From contig NW_024466599.1 of NCBI RefSeq assembly GCF_017591425.1, positions 69,420,501 to 69,484,500 on the forward strand: a DNA stretch of 64,000 bases, given 5' to 3'. The stretch is from Ochotona curzoniae. Lineage: Eukaryota; Chordata; Mammalia; Lagomorpha; Ochotonidae. The position numbers and the translations under genes are program-made. The notes beneath the pieces were generated by a model. It worked only from the letters and a program-made list of their open reading frames with translations, ran no database searches and was not told where the DNA came from. Positions 31,331 to 43,369 of this stretch are shown one piece after another. Each line of letters starts with the position of its first letter. Position 1 is the stretch's first letter.

Positions 31331-33764
31331 AAGATCTGATTAAACAGCCCTAAATAATCTCCCCTTTGCTATGCAATTGGATATCAGCTTGGGTCACATT
31401 CACGGGTTCTCACACTGAGGGGATATTTCTATAACTGCCTACACTATTAATTAGAAGAATCTGCAAACCCAAATATAACCCAGCTTTTTCTGAGGGGCAG
31501 CACTGGTGGAAGACATTTTTTCATTCTCACAATAGATTTTTTAGAAGCTTTCAGAATCTTGCTGATGATTTTGAAAATAACCATATCATATAATTATTTA
31601 CCAGTGCATCCACTACTTTGAAAAGCTATGCGGTACCTTTGTTCAAATAATCTTCAGTGGTTGACCATACAGCATTTTAGTATACATTTTAGCTGAAATA
31701 GTCCATTTGCATTAGTTTTTTCAAAGCTTTTCAGTTATACTATCTTTTGACTACCATGTATAATGCATGCAGTGGAAAATGCATGAGATGACAGCAAAAA
31801 ACTTAGAAATCCTACATCCTAAACTTTCTCAACAAACACCAACAGTACACAGGATATATCCATGTATGTGCTTTAACCTCACTATCAAAATTTCCCAATT
31901 CTGACTTCTAAGATGTCTACCCTAGCACTCTGGGCACAGTCCTCTCCAACAGCACTTTCTGCAGTGAGGGATACCTGTGGTATCCAGTGTGCTGGCCACT
32001 GACCCCCTGTGTCAATGAGCACTTAAAATATAATTAATGTGACTGTAGAACTGAATTTTATCAAGCAGCCACCATGTCATGGCTCAGCCCACCCAGCATG
32101 GAAGTCTGAACAGTGTATGTGAGTTACTGTCAGATCCCAAGCTATGCTATATATATATTCTATTGTTTGACACTTTCCTCATTTGCAGTTTTGGTAACAG
32201 TAGTTCTACGTTGGCAGAGGTCAAGAATTTAACTTTTGAGTTCCAAGTACTCTTAATATCCAGTCTTGTGCCCTAACACTAATGTACTATCACAGATGCT
32301 TGTTATTGTCTAGTGTAGAGTTGGGCAATGAGGAGGCCACTGCCAATTAAGTCTGAGCACTTGCTGCAGTAGAAGCAGGCAGAAGTATGAATTACAGCCT
32401 CACCTCTAGAGCTTGAAGTTTGGGAGAAGAGAACACATCCCACAGATGCACCCATGACGAAACAACTAAACCAATGAGTACACCTGTACTGTGTGTGGCA
32501 AGGATAGGAGGGAAAGGGAGCTGAGAGACAAACAGGATAGGCAGACCAGTTGCTCACTGGACACCTGCCATGTGCCAGACACATCCCAGGTCTAGAAACA
32601 GCCAGTTGGAGGAAGGCAAAGGTGGATGGAAAGGACGTGACTAAAAAGGGTCTTTAGGAACAGGCTGCAGAGGGTGGGGGTGCAAGTAAACCTGGGAGGG
32701 GAGAGAGCCATGAGGACAGCTGGCTAGGCAGACTGCTTAAAGTAGCTGCAACAAATGGTATCAGGAGTCCTAGCATCTCTTCACTACATCTTCAGAGCAT
32801 GACCTTTCTTCCTGAAATCAGAATTGGCTATTGAGACAACCAAACAATTCCAAAACCCCAGTAATTTAGTATGCTAAGCTGGTGCCGATATGGTCTTATA
32901 TACAGCAGATATTCTGCTTGCCAGTGAAGTTTGTCTGTAGTCACTGGGCCAAGGAAATCTGACAAGAAAATCTGAACTTAAATAAAAGGCCTAAAAAAAT
33001 GCCAGTTAAAAACTTCAGCCGGATATTAACTGACACAAAAATCACTACAAGCATCAAAAGTAATCCAAAATCAGAATTATAGAATAGTGGCAATAACTGC
33101 ACTTTACCGATTTTTTACTTCATAACAACACATTGAAAGTGACAGTGTGTGAGTCTGCCCAGCACACTGGGCAACCAGCTGACGCCGAGCCCACAAAGCC
33201 CTCCACCAGGAGCTCCTCTGAGAACTCAGCAGGTCCATCTCTGCCCATCTGTAACATCCCTGCGACTGGGTAGTCCAAGGAGAATGGGAACTCACGTTCA
33301 TCATTCATACTGTTCTCTTGTACTTTAGAAAAGATCACTGATTGCTGGGACTGAGAATATTCTTCATTTACAGTAGTAATACTCGGAATTACGTGCTTAA
33401 AAGAAACAGGCTTTTTTTGGACATGGAATTTATATATAACAGAATAAATCATTTTGGGAAAACACAACTGTTACAATCAATACCTTTCACCAAAACACCA
33501 ATGTTACAATCTTGTTGCTTTTTTTTAAACTAAGCCACTTAGGACCCTTGCAATAGCATTACCTAACACGTTTCATCACAACTGATGTGTACAGGTATAA
33601 AAATGATCAATAAGAAAAGAGATAATGCACCTGAATTCACAGATTAAAAACAGACTAGAAAGGACAAAAGACACTGTCATCTTACATATCAAGAAATGGA
33701 ACAAGTATATGTAATTCAGTATGTTGAAAGTTATCACCCTGATTTTCTGTGACCATAAGCTATT

Positions 33765-34165
33765 ATGGTTCAGGTGGTTTGGATGCGGAATATCCTCCAA
33801 AGGATCAAATAGTAAAGATTTGGTCCTCAAAGTCCTATGTTTATGGTGCTACGGGGTGGGAACTTCATCCAGTTATGCTGTCTCGAGAAGAGGCCTTTGG
33901 AAGGTGCTCAGATTGGACGGGGTTGTCAGGGTGAACCCCTGTGGTCACATTCCCACGGCTTTCTAAGAGGACTCACAGACACACATGCTCCCTCTCTCCA
34001 GGGGATGCCTTGGCCAGTAACATCACCACCAGAGACTGAACCAGTAGGCTCTTCCCAATCTTGGACTGTAAACCTGCAAAACTGTGAACCCAAATAAACA
34101 TATCTCCTTCACAAATAGATTGTATCAAATTTCGGTATAATAATGAGAAGCTGACACACGTACCA
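33765..34165 (+). mobile_element. Solo-LTR-like fragment (MaLR/ERVL-like)
   Basis: It begins near GGTTCAGGTGGTTTGGATG and ends GAGAAGCTGACACACG. A C-rich middle, a GAACCCAAATAAACATATCTCC signal and the TGA-rich end resemble solo LTRs of the mammalian MaLR type. There is no internal retroviral sequence beside it and no coding capacity. Confidence 0.45.
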
Positions 34166-34915
34166 CACACAGTATGGTAACATAACCCTCAAGAAGGATG
34201 TTGGTTTTTAAAATCTTGATTTGTAGGAATGACAAATGCCTTTGAGAATAGTTTGTTCAGAATCATTGCAATTATAAAAGTACTTCATTTAAGAAATCCA
34301 TCTATAATCAATCTGAAATGGCAGTGCATTTGAAAAATGGCATTGATTTGTAATGTTTGCATTTCCAAAGAAAACATAGAAAGAACTTAAAAAAGCAAGG
34401 TAACTGGTTTTCAAAAAAAGTATCAGTCCAAAAATTTACTGCACAAAAATATGTACTTCTAAGGTGTTTCTAATAAATTAATTCCAGAACTTTTTATGTA
34501 TATTTATATATTTATATATAATCCCTGATAATCTATAAAAGAGGGCCTATAATATTAAAATAAATGAAATTCAAAAGTACCCCCTTCATAAAATGTATTT
34601 AACATTAGTTTTTCTCAAATTTAAGGAATGTAACAATATGTACAACTCTTATGTATTAGTATAATACCAAAATAGTACAAGTCATATTAACAGGCTGTCA
34701 TAATTGTAAAATGTTTGAGATAGTTAAAATCAGAGGACAGCATGGTTTCAGTTGTGTACAATTATCCATGGGAGATTCACTTTCCAAGTGGAAATGACAA
34801 CCATATCTACAGTAGATCTCACAAGAGGTAGTGTTCAAGTTTAAAAAAAAAAAAGGTACATGCTTAACTGTCTTTAACAGATTCACAGGAAAAACTGTTT
34901 TGGTTTCATTGATGA

Positions 34916-34942
34916 TCAATTTGTGACTTTTTTAATATGAAT
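34916..34942 (-). CDS. MGAT4A: MGAT4A last coding exon, 8 codons and stop
   Basis: After a TATTTCAG acceptor (AG at 34943-34944) the minus strand reads IHIKKVTN and then TGA at 34916-34918. This is the expected C-terminus (human IHIKKATN as recalled). It joins the previous exon in phase 0 after ...AVWAILNE. Confidence 0.9.
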   Translation of the reverse strand: MHIKKVTN

Positions 34943-35066
34943 CTGAAATACAAAATAATGAAAGGCATAAGACAATTTTCAATTCCAACATGGCCTTAGA
35001 TACAAAATCATAATGTCATTTAAAAATGTAGAGCGTGGCTGTTTCCGAGATTTAATATATTCTTAC

Positions 35067-35179
35067 CTCATTAAGAATGGCCCAGACTGCAGAATTTTGA
35101 ATAACTGAAAGTCGAAAAGCTGAAATGGGATTTAGACTAGGATCCACCATTCCTTCTGCAATACCATTCTCAAATTTTC
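35067..35179 (-). CDS. MGAT4A: MGAT4A coding exon (residues about 490-527)
   Basis: A 113-nt minus-strand exon between TTTTGAAG and GTAAGA. It reads (G)[19 protein letters not shown] and on to [18 protein letters not shown]. It is near the C-terminus of the lectin-like region. The phase matches both neighbours. Confidence 0.94.
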
Positions 35180-36129
35180 CTTCAAAATAAAACATCAATA
35201 ATTACTGAACAGACTGACATAAATACAACATAAAATGTCACTTGCTTCACATGTAACAAGATCTTCTAGGAGATGTATGTAGACAAAGCATGAGTGATCT
35301 CCCTCTCTTCCCAGTTCCATTTTCTTCCAACTCCTAAATTTTGGTATGAAGCAGTACATGCTTAAAAACATTAAAATCCTTTTTAACCTGGCAGAACTAC
35401 GCTTTTTCTCAGAATTAAAGGCAAATTTGCATATTTTAAATGAATTTTGACTTAACCAATCCTTACCAAGTTATAATATATAATCAAGACATTTGGCATT
35501 TTGAATCTTAAGTCAATAATAACCAATTTTAATGTGAATCAGACACATGCAGTGTTCGACTGAGTAGGGGCTCAATCCACACATACTTTCTCATCGGCAT
35601 TTCTAGAAGGACTTAAGAGGTAATATCTCCTCTATAAACTTTTTCTACAAAGGAAAGTCTTTGTGAGACTAGAGGATACAAGATAAATAATTACATATAG
35701 AAAGAAAAAGCCAATTTCCCCAAATTTTTACTGATGGAAAGTTGATAAATAATAAATGAGTATTTGGTTTACAATAAGCTGAGAATAATTTGATTCCCTT
35801 TGTGGAGAAATATTTCACTTAACTTGGTTTCAAAGTTGGACTATTATCAAAAAATGATTGTAACTGTTTATCTGTTTAAAAAAGCATTGCATAAGATACC
35901 AAAAATATATAAACAAACCTCATAGCCCCATGGTGGAACAGACTGATCCATTCACCCATGGAAATCTATACAGGAGTGAAGTTGAGTGAGCCAGACACAT
36001 CCACATGGATGAATCTCGTGGCAAAAGTACAAGACATTACAAATACTGTATTTTCTCTGAAATGTGCAATTATATAGAAACGCACAAAACAGTGTAAGAA
36101 ATGACAGGGTCACTTTGGGGGACTGTCAT

Positions 36130-39100
36130 TTTTATTCCATGTTTACACTCCAGTGGAAATGTGGTCCTGTGATCTCTCTAGTTTTTACTTCCTGAGCATT
36201 ACGGTTAGTGGCAAATTAAGCCCATGAGTATAAAGTACAACAAAACTATAACTGAAAATGCTGCTGAGGAGAGGGTGTCGGGGGACCAGGAATGAGGAAA
36301 GAAGTGTGCCTGTCTTCTTGGAGCTGCCTATGGAACGTATACAATATATTTTCTTTATGGTACTAAACAAGTGAAAAAAACACTGTAAACCAGAGAAAGA
36401 GTTATGTCAACTAATTAATAAAGTAGGACTGTGTGCCAGGGTTATGACTATGTAGTACAAGCACACATGGAAATGGCAATCATACCGTTCAGGACAGTAG
36501 TTAGCGTTGGGTAGAGAATGAGAAGTTATTAGGGAATAACTGAATTGGCAAATTTTGACCTGTTCAGATACAGAGATATTCATGATGTTACTACCTTTAT
36601 CTTTTTATCTATAATATTAAAACATTTTTATATATTCACATTCCATATGCACCCATGTATTTTGTGCAATGAAAAACAAGATGTAGAGCAGTTATCGTTT
36701 GTGTGTGACTTTGTTCTTTTTACAAGAATACCCTCACATGAGTTTGTGTGCAACAAATCATACTGAAAAAGCATGTCATTTCAGGAAGTGTCTCTAGGAA
36801 ACAGTGGGTGGGAGAGCAGAGGAGGGAGGGGTTCAGTTTCCTCTGCTAGGAAACAACGGGAGGGGTGGAGTAGGGGGCTTAGTCTCCCCTCTAAGTTTGC
36901 AATCTGCTTCAAGTGCACATAGGATCTTTTCAAACAACAATTTTAGCCTTTGTTCTTAACCCAGTGGTGTAATGGGTAAGCGCTGCAAGATGGAGGGAGA
37001 GGTGGAGAGAGAAAATTCCTCATGAATGATTAGAATACCCTAATGGTGGCAGTGGAAGACAGTTCAAGAATCCCACAGAGTCTGGATTCCCTGACCAGTG
37101 GCTGTCTCCCTCATCCACTAATTCCCTGCAGAAAGCTCTTCTGAAATGGAACTCTGTCACAAGTCCATCCATAGCTGCCACCCCACACACCCCTAGCCTA
37201 CTCCATACTTCATCTACTGATGACCAGCTGGCTGACTCTGTTTCTAGCAGTGCCCTTGGGCCCTCAGGAGGGCAGTATGGGTGTCTATTCAGGATTCACA
37301 GGAGCTATCCATGCTTCTTGTTAAACTTCTAGCTGGATTTAAGTTTAGTTTGTAGTCTGCTATCACCTCCTACTGGTTTACGGCTAAAACCTTGAACTTC
37401 GCCCAAGTTCTGTCTCAACAAGTTAGTTGCTTTAGGGAGAACTATAAAACTCAGTTCTGGCCTGCCTCTCCTTGACAAAGTAAAGATAGACAGACAGACA
37501 GACAAAATAAATGAAATCTGTTGCACTCTTCTCAAGGTTGTCAGCAGGAACAGTAGTCCCTCCTGCTGGAGTGACACAGTACCCTATGGGGCAGAGTGCC
37601 TGGCCCTCTGATTCTATTGGCTTGCAAGAAGCAGTGTACAGGAGGAAGTCAGCTGGGCAAAGGAGACTGGGACCAAGGCCTCTCTCCCCGCTGTGGCTGA
37701 GGTGAGCTTCTGCCCTGTAACTGGCATTTGGGTTGAGGGAGGGGGCCCCAGATACAGGAGATGCTCCTCCAGAACTCAGAGCGGGGGGCGATAACAGATG
37801 CTGTGGCCTGCCCGCGGTGCTGAGATAACACAACTGGCAGGAGAGCAGGTCTCACCTCCCGCAGAGCACAGAGCTTCTGTCCTGCTCAGTCAGGTGACAT
37901 GGCTGACTCAGTGGTCATGGCTGAAGTGCCACAGACTCTCCATGTGCTTAGCGACAGGTAACAAATCTTCATGAATACATTTTCCTGCATTTGTTTTATG
38001 CCCTCAGGACAATATTCAGAGATTTAAAATACTTAGTTTTTTCACAAGTCAGCCAAGAAGAAAGTCAACAAAAGGCCCCGCACTCCCATCCTGTAACACA
38101 TACTTCCTTTCAAGTGAAAACTTTTTATATGCTGGTGAGACGCCATTATTTTTTATGGGTGTTTTTTGTTACATGAAGTCCTAGGTTTGGCAACCCATAA
38201 GTTTTCTTCTAGAAGAAGATGTCTTGGGTGGTCATTATCTTCAAATAACTGCAGGATAATAAATGTCTTACATATCAAACTTATTTTTATGCATATTTCT
38301 AGAGATAGGCAATATGAAATACGAAAACAACTAAATTCACCTATTCTGCAAAACATAGAAATTAGGATTAACATGCAAATCTTTTAGTAACAGCTGAATG
38401 GCATCAAATAACAATGTATCATATTTATCAAACCTTTAAGCTTAAAATGCTCTAGTGATAACTATAGTAATGTGATGTGTAGATGTACAACATCAGTTAC
38501 TAATTTTTTTGCCAACTAAGAAAAGGATTGATGTTTGAAGCTAAAGGGAAATGTCGCATCATTTGTTGAGTCAACATCTAGCAAAGAGACGGGTCTGTGT
38601 TCACTGTGAAGACACATGAGAGGAAACGGCCTTCCTCAGGACTGCACACACACGAGGCTGACAGGACACAGCCCCACAGTAAGCACAGAGGACAGGATAG
38701 CACAAGGATAGCGGCTCATTGGGTGAGAACAGTACAAGGAGCAGCATCAAACCATCTCTTTCAGCAGGGAAAATGGCTGGAGCCAGGCATTCACGACAGG
38801 AGTGACAGTACTTAGTGCAGAGTTCAGAGGAAAGTAGTCAGATAGAGGGGGGAGTCAGATCCTGGGAAGTCAGTAAAATCTTCAGCCAGGGTCAGTGCTG
38901 TCACACACCCATTCTACAAAAGTAACTGTAGTCAGCAAAACAAAAGAAACAGGAGATTATCATCTTTTCCGTGATGCTGAAATACAGGCAAGGGGTATTT
39001 AGCACAAGCACAGTTGAGGTGACTCCAAACTCTGAAATCAACAGATTTTATGCCCAAGGACAGTGAGAGAGACAGAGTTGTTCAGAGTGACTCCAGAGGT

Positions 39101-39152
39101 TAGGCTGGAGTGACTAGATGTTCAGGGACAGCAAAAATCATGGTGTTCAATA
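36130..39152 (-). other. MGAT4A: MGAT4A intron, mostly unassigned
   Basis: No exon or clear SINE between 36.1 and 39.15 kb. It contains the tandem duplication at 36793, and a short GACA simple repeat at about 37487-37505. Just upstream, 35930-36130 resembles a decayed L1 3' end (CACATGGATGAATCTCGTGG), but weakly. Confidence 0.5.
36793..36898. repeat. Imperfect 53-bp tandem duplication
   Basis: CTAGGAAACA begins at 36793 and again at 36846 (53 bp apart). Each is followed by a purine-rich G/A tract and then a pyrimidine-rich end (TTTCCTCT / TCTCCCCTCT). Confidence 0.6.
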
Positions 39153-39164
39153 GAGAAATGTATG

Positions 39165-39478
39165 GGGCCCAGTGCAATAGTGTAGTGGTTAAGGTCCTCG
39201 CCTTGACCGACCCGGGATCCCATATGGGCGCCAGTTCTAATCCGGACAGCCCTGCTCCACTTCCAGCTCTCTGCTTGTGGTCTGGGAAAGCAGTAGAGGA
39301 CGGGCCAAAGGATGGACCCTGCACCTGCGTGGGAGACCCAGAGGAAGCTCCTGGCTCCTGGCTTTGGATCAGCACAGCTCTGGCCGTTGTGGTCACTTGG
39401 GGAATGAATCACTGGACAGAAGATCTTTCCTCCTCTCTGCATATCTGACTTTCCAATAAGAAAAAAAAAAATCTTAAA
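39165..39478 (+). mobile_element. CSINE with target-site duplication
   Basis: Full length, starting GGGCCCAGTGCAATAGTGTA with box A- and B-like parts (TAGTGGTTAAGG, CAGTTCTAATCC), ending TCTGACTTTCCAATAAG and an A-run. AGAAATGTATG is repeated at 39154-39164 and 39479-39489. Confidence 0.93.
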
Positions 39479-39815
39479 AGAAATGTATGCTTGTTAAATG
39501 CTCCAAGTAGGGGCGGAGCAGCACTGGAGTTGAATGTTCAGAAGGGAGGCATGAGCAAGAAGCATAAAGACTGACAGATGGATGTTACTGAGCCCATGGT
39601 AGGACAGATGGACCGAGAAAGAGGAATCAGTAAATAAACTACGCTTACACCTTTGTTGGGTCAAGATAATTTTAAAAATTACTACGATACAAGAACAAAT
39701 AAAACTTGGTGCACATTGCTATCTGGAATCTTCACGTTGCTTCATATCTGAAAATAACTTGAAACAACTTTAAGGTGTAAATCCAATGAAGGACCTTTTC
39801 TGAAACACACATTAC

Positions 39816-39882
39816 CTATTCTGAAGTAGCCATCTTCTAATCGTTTGTCTTTGGTTTCTTTGCTCACTTCCAAACCATCACT
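39816..39882 (-). CDS. MGAT4A: MGAT4A coding exon (residues about 468-490)
   Basis: A 67-nt minus-strand exon between TTATTTTAG and GTAATG. It reads [20 protein letters not shown] then RI and a split Gly. Human has [20 protein letters not shown] as recalled. The phase fits. Confidence 0.93.
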
Positions 39883-40012
39883 CTAAAATAAAACAGAAGC
39901 AATCTTATAAATAGTTCTACTTAAAACAAACCTAATATCTGATAGTTGTGACAGCTATTTTTGACCTGTCATTCCAGACTTGAATCTGAAAAACAAACCA
40001 ACCCCCTCTTTT

Positions 40013-40280
40013 TTGGATTGGGCTTCTGGCCTAGGGGTTAAGAAGGCTGCATTTCCTGTTGGGGTACCTGGGTTTGACTCCCAGCTCTATCTCCTGCCTG
40101 CCTGCCTGCCAATGCAGTCGCTGGGAGGCAATGGTGATGGCTTAAGGGACTGGCTCCTGTCACTCACGAAGGAGGCCTGGACTGTGTTCTTGGCTGCTGG
40201 CTTTGGATCCACCAGATGGGTACATTTGGGGAGTGAATCAGAGTATGGGAGCTTGCTTGCTCCTTTTCAAATTAAAACAT
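40013..40280 (+). mobile_element. Old CSINE, plus orientation
   Basis: TTCTGGCCTAGGGGTTAAGA head, GGGTTTGACTCCCAGCTC box-B-like part, a CCTG microsatellite at about 40093-40110, and a CTCCTTTTCAAATTAAAAC tail. Confidence 0.72.
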
Positions 40281-40807
40281 TTTTAAAAAGGCTTTTCAAA
40301 AACTATTATTTGCATCTGTATAATATATACACTAACATAACATTTTGGTGATTGGGAAATGAAATATTAAGTCAACTTAGCAAAATATAAAACTACAGAA
40401 GAGCTTATATGTTCACTTGAAAAAAATCTAAGCATTTTGTAAGAGATCAATAAATTAATTTTGTGGCTTATAATCAAGAAATTTTACAACACTCTGTAAT
40501 TTGGAGATCAGATTACAAACAGCAAGTAAATATTAGCCCAAAGCAATAATTCATTTGTTTCCCTAGTAAAAATAATGTAAAAATGTATATTTTTCAAGAA
40601 ACATCTAAACAAAATGAAGGATCTTATGATGGTGGCAAATGGGACAATGTAACAGGTATTTCATATTTCAAAGACAATGAACAATACCCACCACTAAATC
40701 TAGCAAATATTGAGAGGTTTTTTCCACCTCATAAACAAGAACGCCTTAAACCAAGTCTACTGGCAATCAGTGCCCAGGGAAATGTAAGGAGAAAAAAATC
40801 ACCAGAC

Positions 40808-40886
40808 CTTTAAAGGCAAAACTTCCACTGTTGTATTTAGCAGAATATCTCCAGGATGCTCTTGGTTGCCGCTGTGGAACAAATAA
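40808..40886 (-). CDS. MGAT4A: MGAT4A coding exon (residues about 441-467)
   Basis: A 79-nt minus-strand exon after TGTTTTCAG. It completes a split Ser and reads [20 protein letters not shown] then EVLPLK. An N-glycosylation sequon (NTT) is visible. The donor is GTCTGG, a weak match to consensus; phase 0 into the next exon supports this boundary. Confidence 0.92.
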
Positions 40887-41844
40887 CTGAAAACACAAAC
40901 AAAAACAAAGACACCAGGTTTTACAGAGACCCAGGAAATATCCTAAGGTAAGCTTCTCCAAATACGACCCCAATTACAAAAAGCTGATGTATGAATATAT
41001 ATGCTTAATAGCTGGAGGGAATGTGAAACATGATCAACAGGCAAATTTTCTGCTTAACTTAATAATGTACTTAACAGTTTACAATGCTCTAAAAAGACAA
41101 ATCTCTTGCTGGGGAAAAATTAAAACCATGGCTGTTACATAATACTGCCATCTCTTGGATGAAGAGAAGGACACAACTAATGATGAGCTCTGTGGCTTGT
41201 TTAATCCAATCTAAATAATTCTTGAATGAGATAACAAAAATAAGTTAATACCTTCCAAGTATCTCAATAACTCCGTTTGTCAACATCAAACAGACATTTA
41301 AAGAATGACTAGGTATGTTCTATATCATAAGTCTAAAAATATCTGGATATGTGTATAATATTCTTAGGTTTTAATGTATGTATGGGCAAGGGTGGAAACT
41401 ATAAAAGACATGTGAAGGGTGATCACATCTAAACCTAATTTTATATTATGTTAAATACAAGTTTGGGGTTAGGGGGGTCAGAAAGAGCTATGTCTAAATC
41501 TTAAGTCTCTCACTTGCTAAATGTTCACCTGTAGCTTGTTACATTAGCTTTCTGAGTCTGAGTCTCTTCTGTCAATGCAGATATTCCCACCAACCTAACA
41601 TGAGTGGTTTGAGGAACTTATGAAAACTGACAAAAAGCACCTTGCATATTAAAAAAAAACAGTCATCCAAGTCACAGCTACCATGTGACGGTCATATAAT
41701 ATATGTAATATAGGTGTTAGTGGTCAAACAGCACATTGTGGTAAGGACCGGGATTTTCAAATGTTAAACACGACAGGGGAACCCTGATAAGAAGCTCTTC
41801 CTGAATTATACCAGCACTGTCTGGTGAGAGATAACTTCCATTTC
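40887..41844 (-). other. MGAT4A: MGAT4A intron, unassigned AT-rich sequence
   Basis: No exon or recognisable repeat. It lies between the exon at 40886 and the SINE cluster starting at about 41845. Confidence 0.5.
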
Positions 41845-42225
41845 CCTTTCATTTATATTTATCTGAAAGGCAGAGAGACAGAAAATAGAGACAGACAGAC
41901 AGACAGACAGGCAGACACAGAGCTTCCATGCCCCAAATGCCCACAACAGCCAGGGCAAGGCCAGGCCCAGGCCATGACCAAACTAGAAGTCAGGCACTCC
42001 GTCTGGGTCTCCCATGAGCATGGCAGGAGCCCAAGTACTTGTGCCTCAACTGCTACTTCCCAGGCACATTAGCAGGAAGTTGGTTTTGGAATGCACCATA
42101 ATCGCTTTTTGGCCTTTTGGCTAAGATCAAGTGAAATGTGCCATAGTCGGGACTTGAACCAGGCAATTCGACATAGGGGCCCCAAGCAATGGCTTAACCT
42201 ATTGCATGCTAGATGCTTGCCCCAA
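41845..42225 (-). mobile_element. Old CSINE, minus, carrying a U2 insertion
   Basis: Inverted CSINE: TTATATTTATCTGAAAGGC tail complement, a GACA microsatellite at about 41889-41910, CCACAACAGCCAGGGC, GTCTGGGTCTCCCATGAGC, CACATTAGCAGGAAGTTGG, then GGGACTTGAACCAGGC and the decayed head. A U2 snRNA fragment interrupts it at 42101-42133. Confidence 0.75.
42101..42133 (+). pseudogene. RNU2: 3'-truncated U2 snRNA pseudogene, 33 nt
   Basis: The stretch matches the 5' end of vertebrate U2 snRNA from its first base (ATCGCTT..) through GGCCTTTTGGCTAAGATCAA and GTG, with only two C-to-T changes. The rest of U2 is absent. It splits an old SINE and is flanked by imperfect repeats (AATGCACCATA before, AATGTGCCATA after). 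A retroposed fragment, not a working gene. Confidence 0.85.
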
Positions 42226-42229
42226 GAGA

Positions 42230-42540
42230 TTATTTATTTATTAGAGATTCCTTTATTTATTTTTATTTGAAAGGCAAAGTTATAAAGAAAGATATATACA
42301 CATACAAAAATTCCCATCCACAAGTTCACCACCCAAATAACTGTTACAGCAGCGGCTGGGCCAGGCAGAAGGCAGGAACCTGGGATTATATCTGGGTCTC
42401 CCACATGCAAGCATGGATCCAGGCACATGAGCAGGGAGCTGGATTGCAAGCAGAGCAGTTGGGACCTGAACTGGTGCCCACATCGGATGTTGGCACTGTA
42501 GAAAGTAACTTCTTATGCCACAATGTCAGCAGTCCCCAGG
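42230..42540 (-). mobile_element. Old CSINE, minus orientation
   Basis: Inverted tail (TTTATTTATTTTTATTTGAA), CCAAATAACTGTTACAGC, GTCTCCCACATGCAAGC, GCAGGGAGCTGGATTGC, and a decayed head. Confidence 0.78.
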
Positions 42541-42790
42541 CAATTGCTACAAAGGCACTCTCATCTTGGGATGCTGATTCATCTAACTATGGGCTACTAC
42601 TATCTCAGTTAAAGATGTTAAAGTACAGAGCAAGGGAAGCCATTATGGGTATTATCTGGAATTTAGATAAACTGATCCAGAGATGTTCACCTCTTCATTA
42701 TTTATAGTAAAAATTTGATATCACCCCCCAAAACTTAACATTTGATGAAGTAAATGATGAGCTGCTATACAGTCATTAAAATGTATGTGA

Positions 42791-43070
42791 ATGGCTGGTG
42801 TTGTGGTACAGTGGGTTAAGCCTTTATGATGCCAACACATTTTCAGAGTGCTGGTTCAATCCAGCTCCCTATTAAATGCATGTGAAAAGGCAGAAGATGA
42901 TCCAAGAACTCGGACCAGCCACTCATGTGGCAGTCAGGACGGGGTTGTTGGCTGCTGGCTTCAGCCCGGCCCAGTGCTGGTTCTTGTCGCCATTTGGGGA
43001 GTGACATTGCTGGTAGATGGACAATCTCTTACTCTCTGTTGCTCTTTCAGATAAATAAATCTTTTTAAAA
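42791..43070 (+). mobile_element. Old CSINE, plus orientation
   Basis: Head GGCTGGTGTTGTGGTACAGT then GGGTTAAGCC, box-B-like GCTGGTTCAATCC, tail CTTTCAGATAAATAAATC. The better preserved tRNA-like head shows the SINE's promoter organisation. Confidence 0.82.
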
Positions 43071-43369
43071 ATAAGTTTATGAATCACTTATGATAGAATT
43101 TGATAAAAATACCACATGTAAGATTACATGTAGGGTGTAACATTTTATTTCATGCATTTGATAGGCAAAAGGACACAGATGAGGAATTAGAGTGTTCCAT
43201 CTGCTGGTTTGCTCCACAAAATTTAAAACTCAATGCAAAGGCTCAACAGAGAGTGGAGAAGACAGGTAACAGTTAAATAATTTCGAGACAGAACAACAGA
43301 AAGTACATTATCTGAAGCACAAAAAGAAAACAGACTTAAAAAATAATGAAAAGAGCCTTAGGGGCCACC

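Larger units (their letters stand above)
29250..34915 (-). other. MGAT4A: MGAT4A 3' UTR (about 5.7 kb)
   Basis: A long non-coding stretch after the MGAT4A stop. A complement of AATAAA at 29255-29260 is the farthest good signal before UNC50. It is mostly unique AT-rich DNA with almost no CSINE, unlike the introns, which suits a 3' UTR. It contains an ancient repeat (30960-31330) and an LTR-like piece (33765-34165). The length is inferred from the convergent neighbour and low repeat load. Confidence 0.6.

Noticed and set aside
41889..41921. CRISPR-like direct repeats (GACA units)
   Set aside because: A simple microsatellite inside a SINE tail in a mammalian genome; no spacers.
42101..42133. 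Functional U2 snRNA gene
   Set aside because: Only the first 33 of about 190 nt are present, with no proximal sequence element or 3' box.
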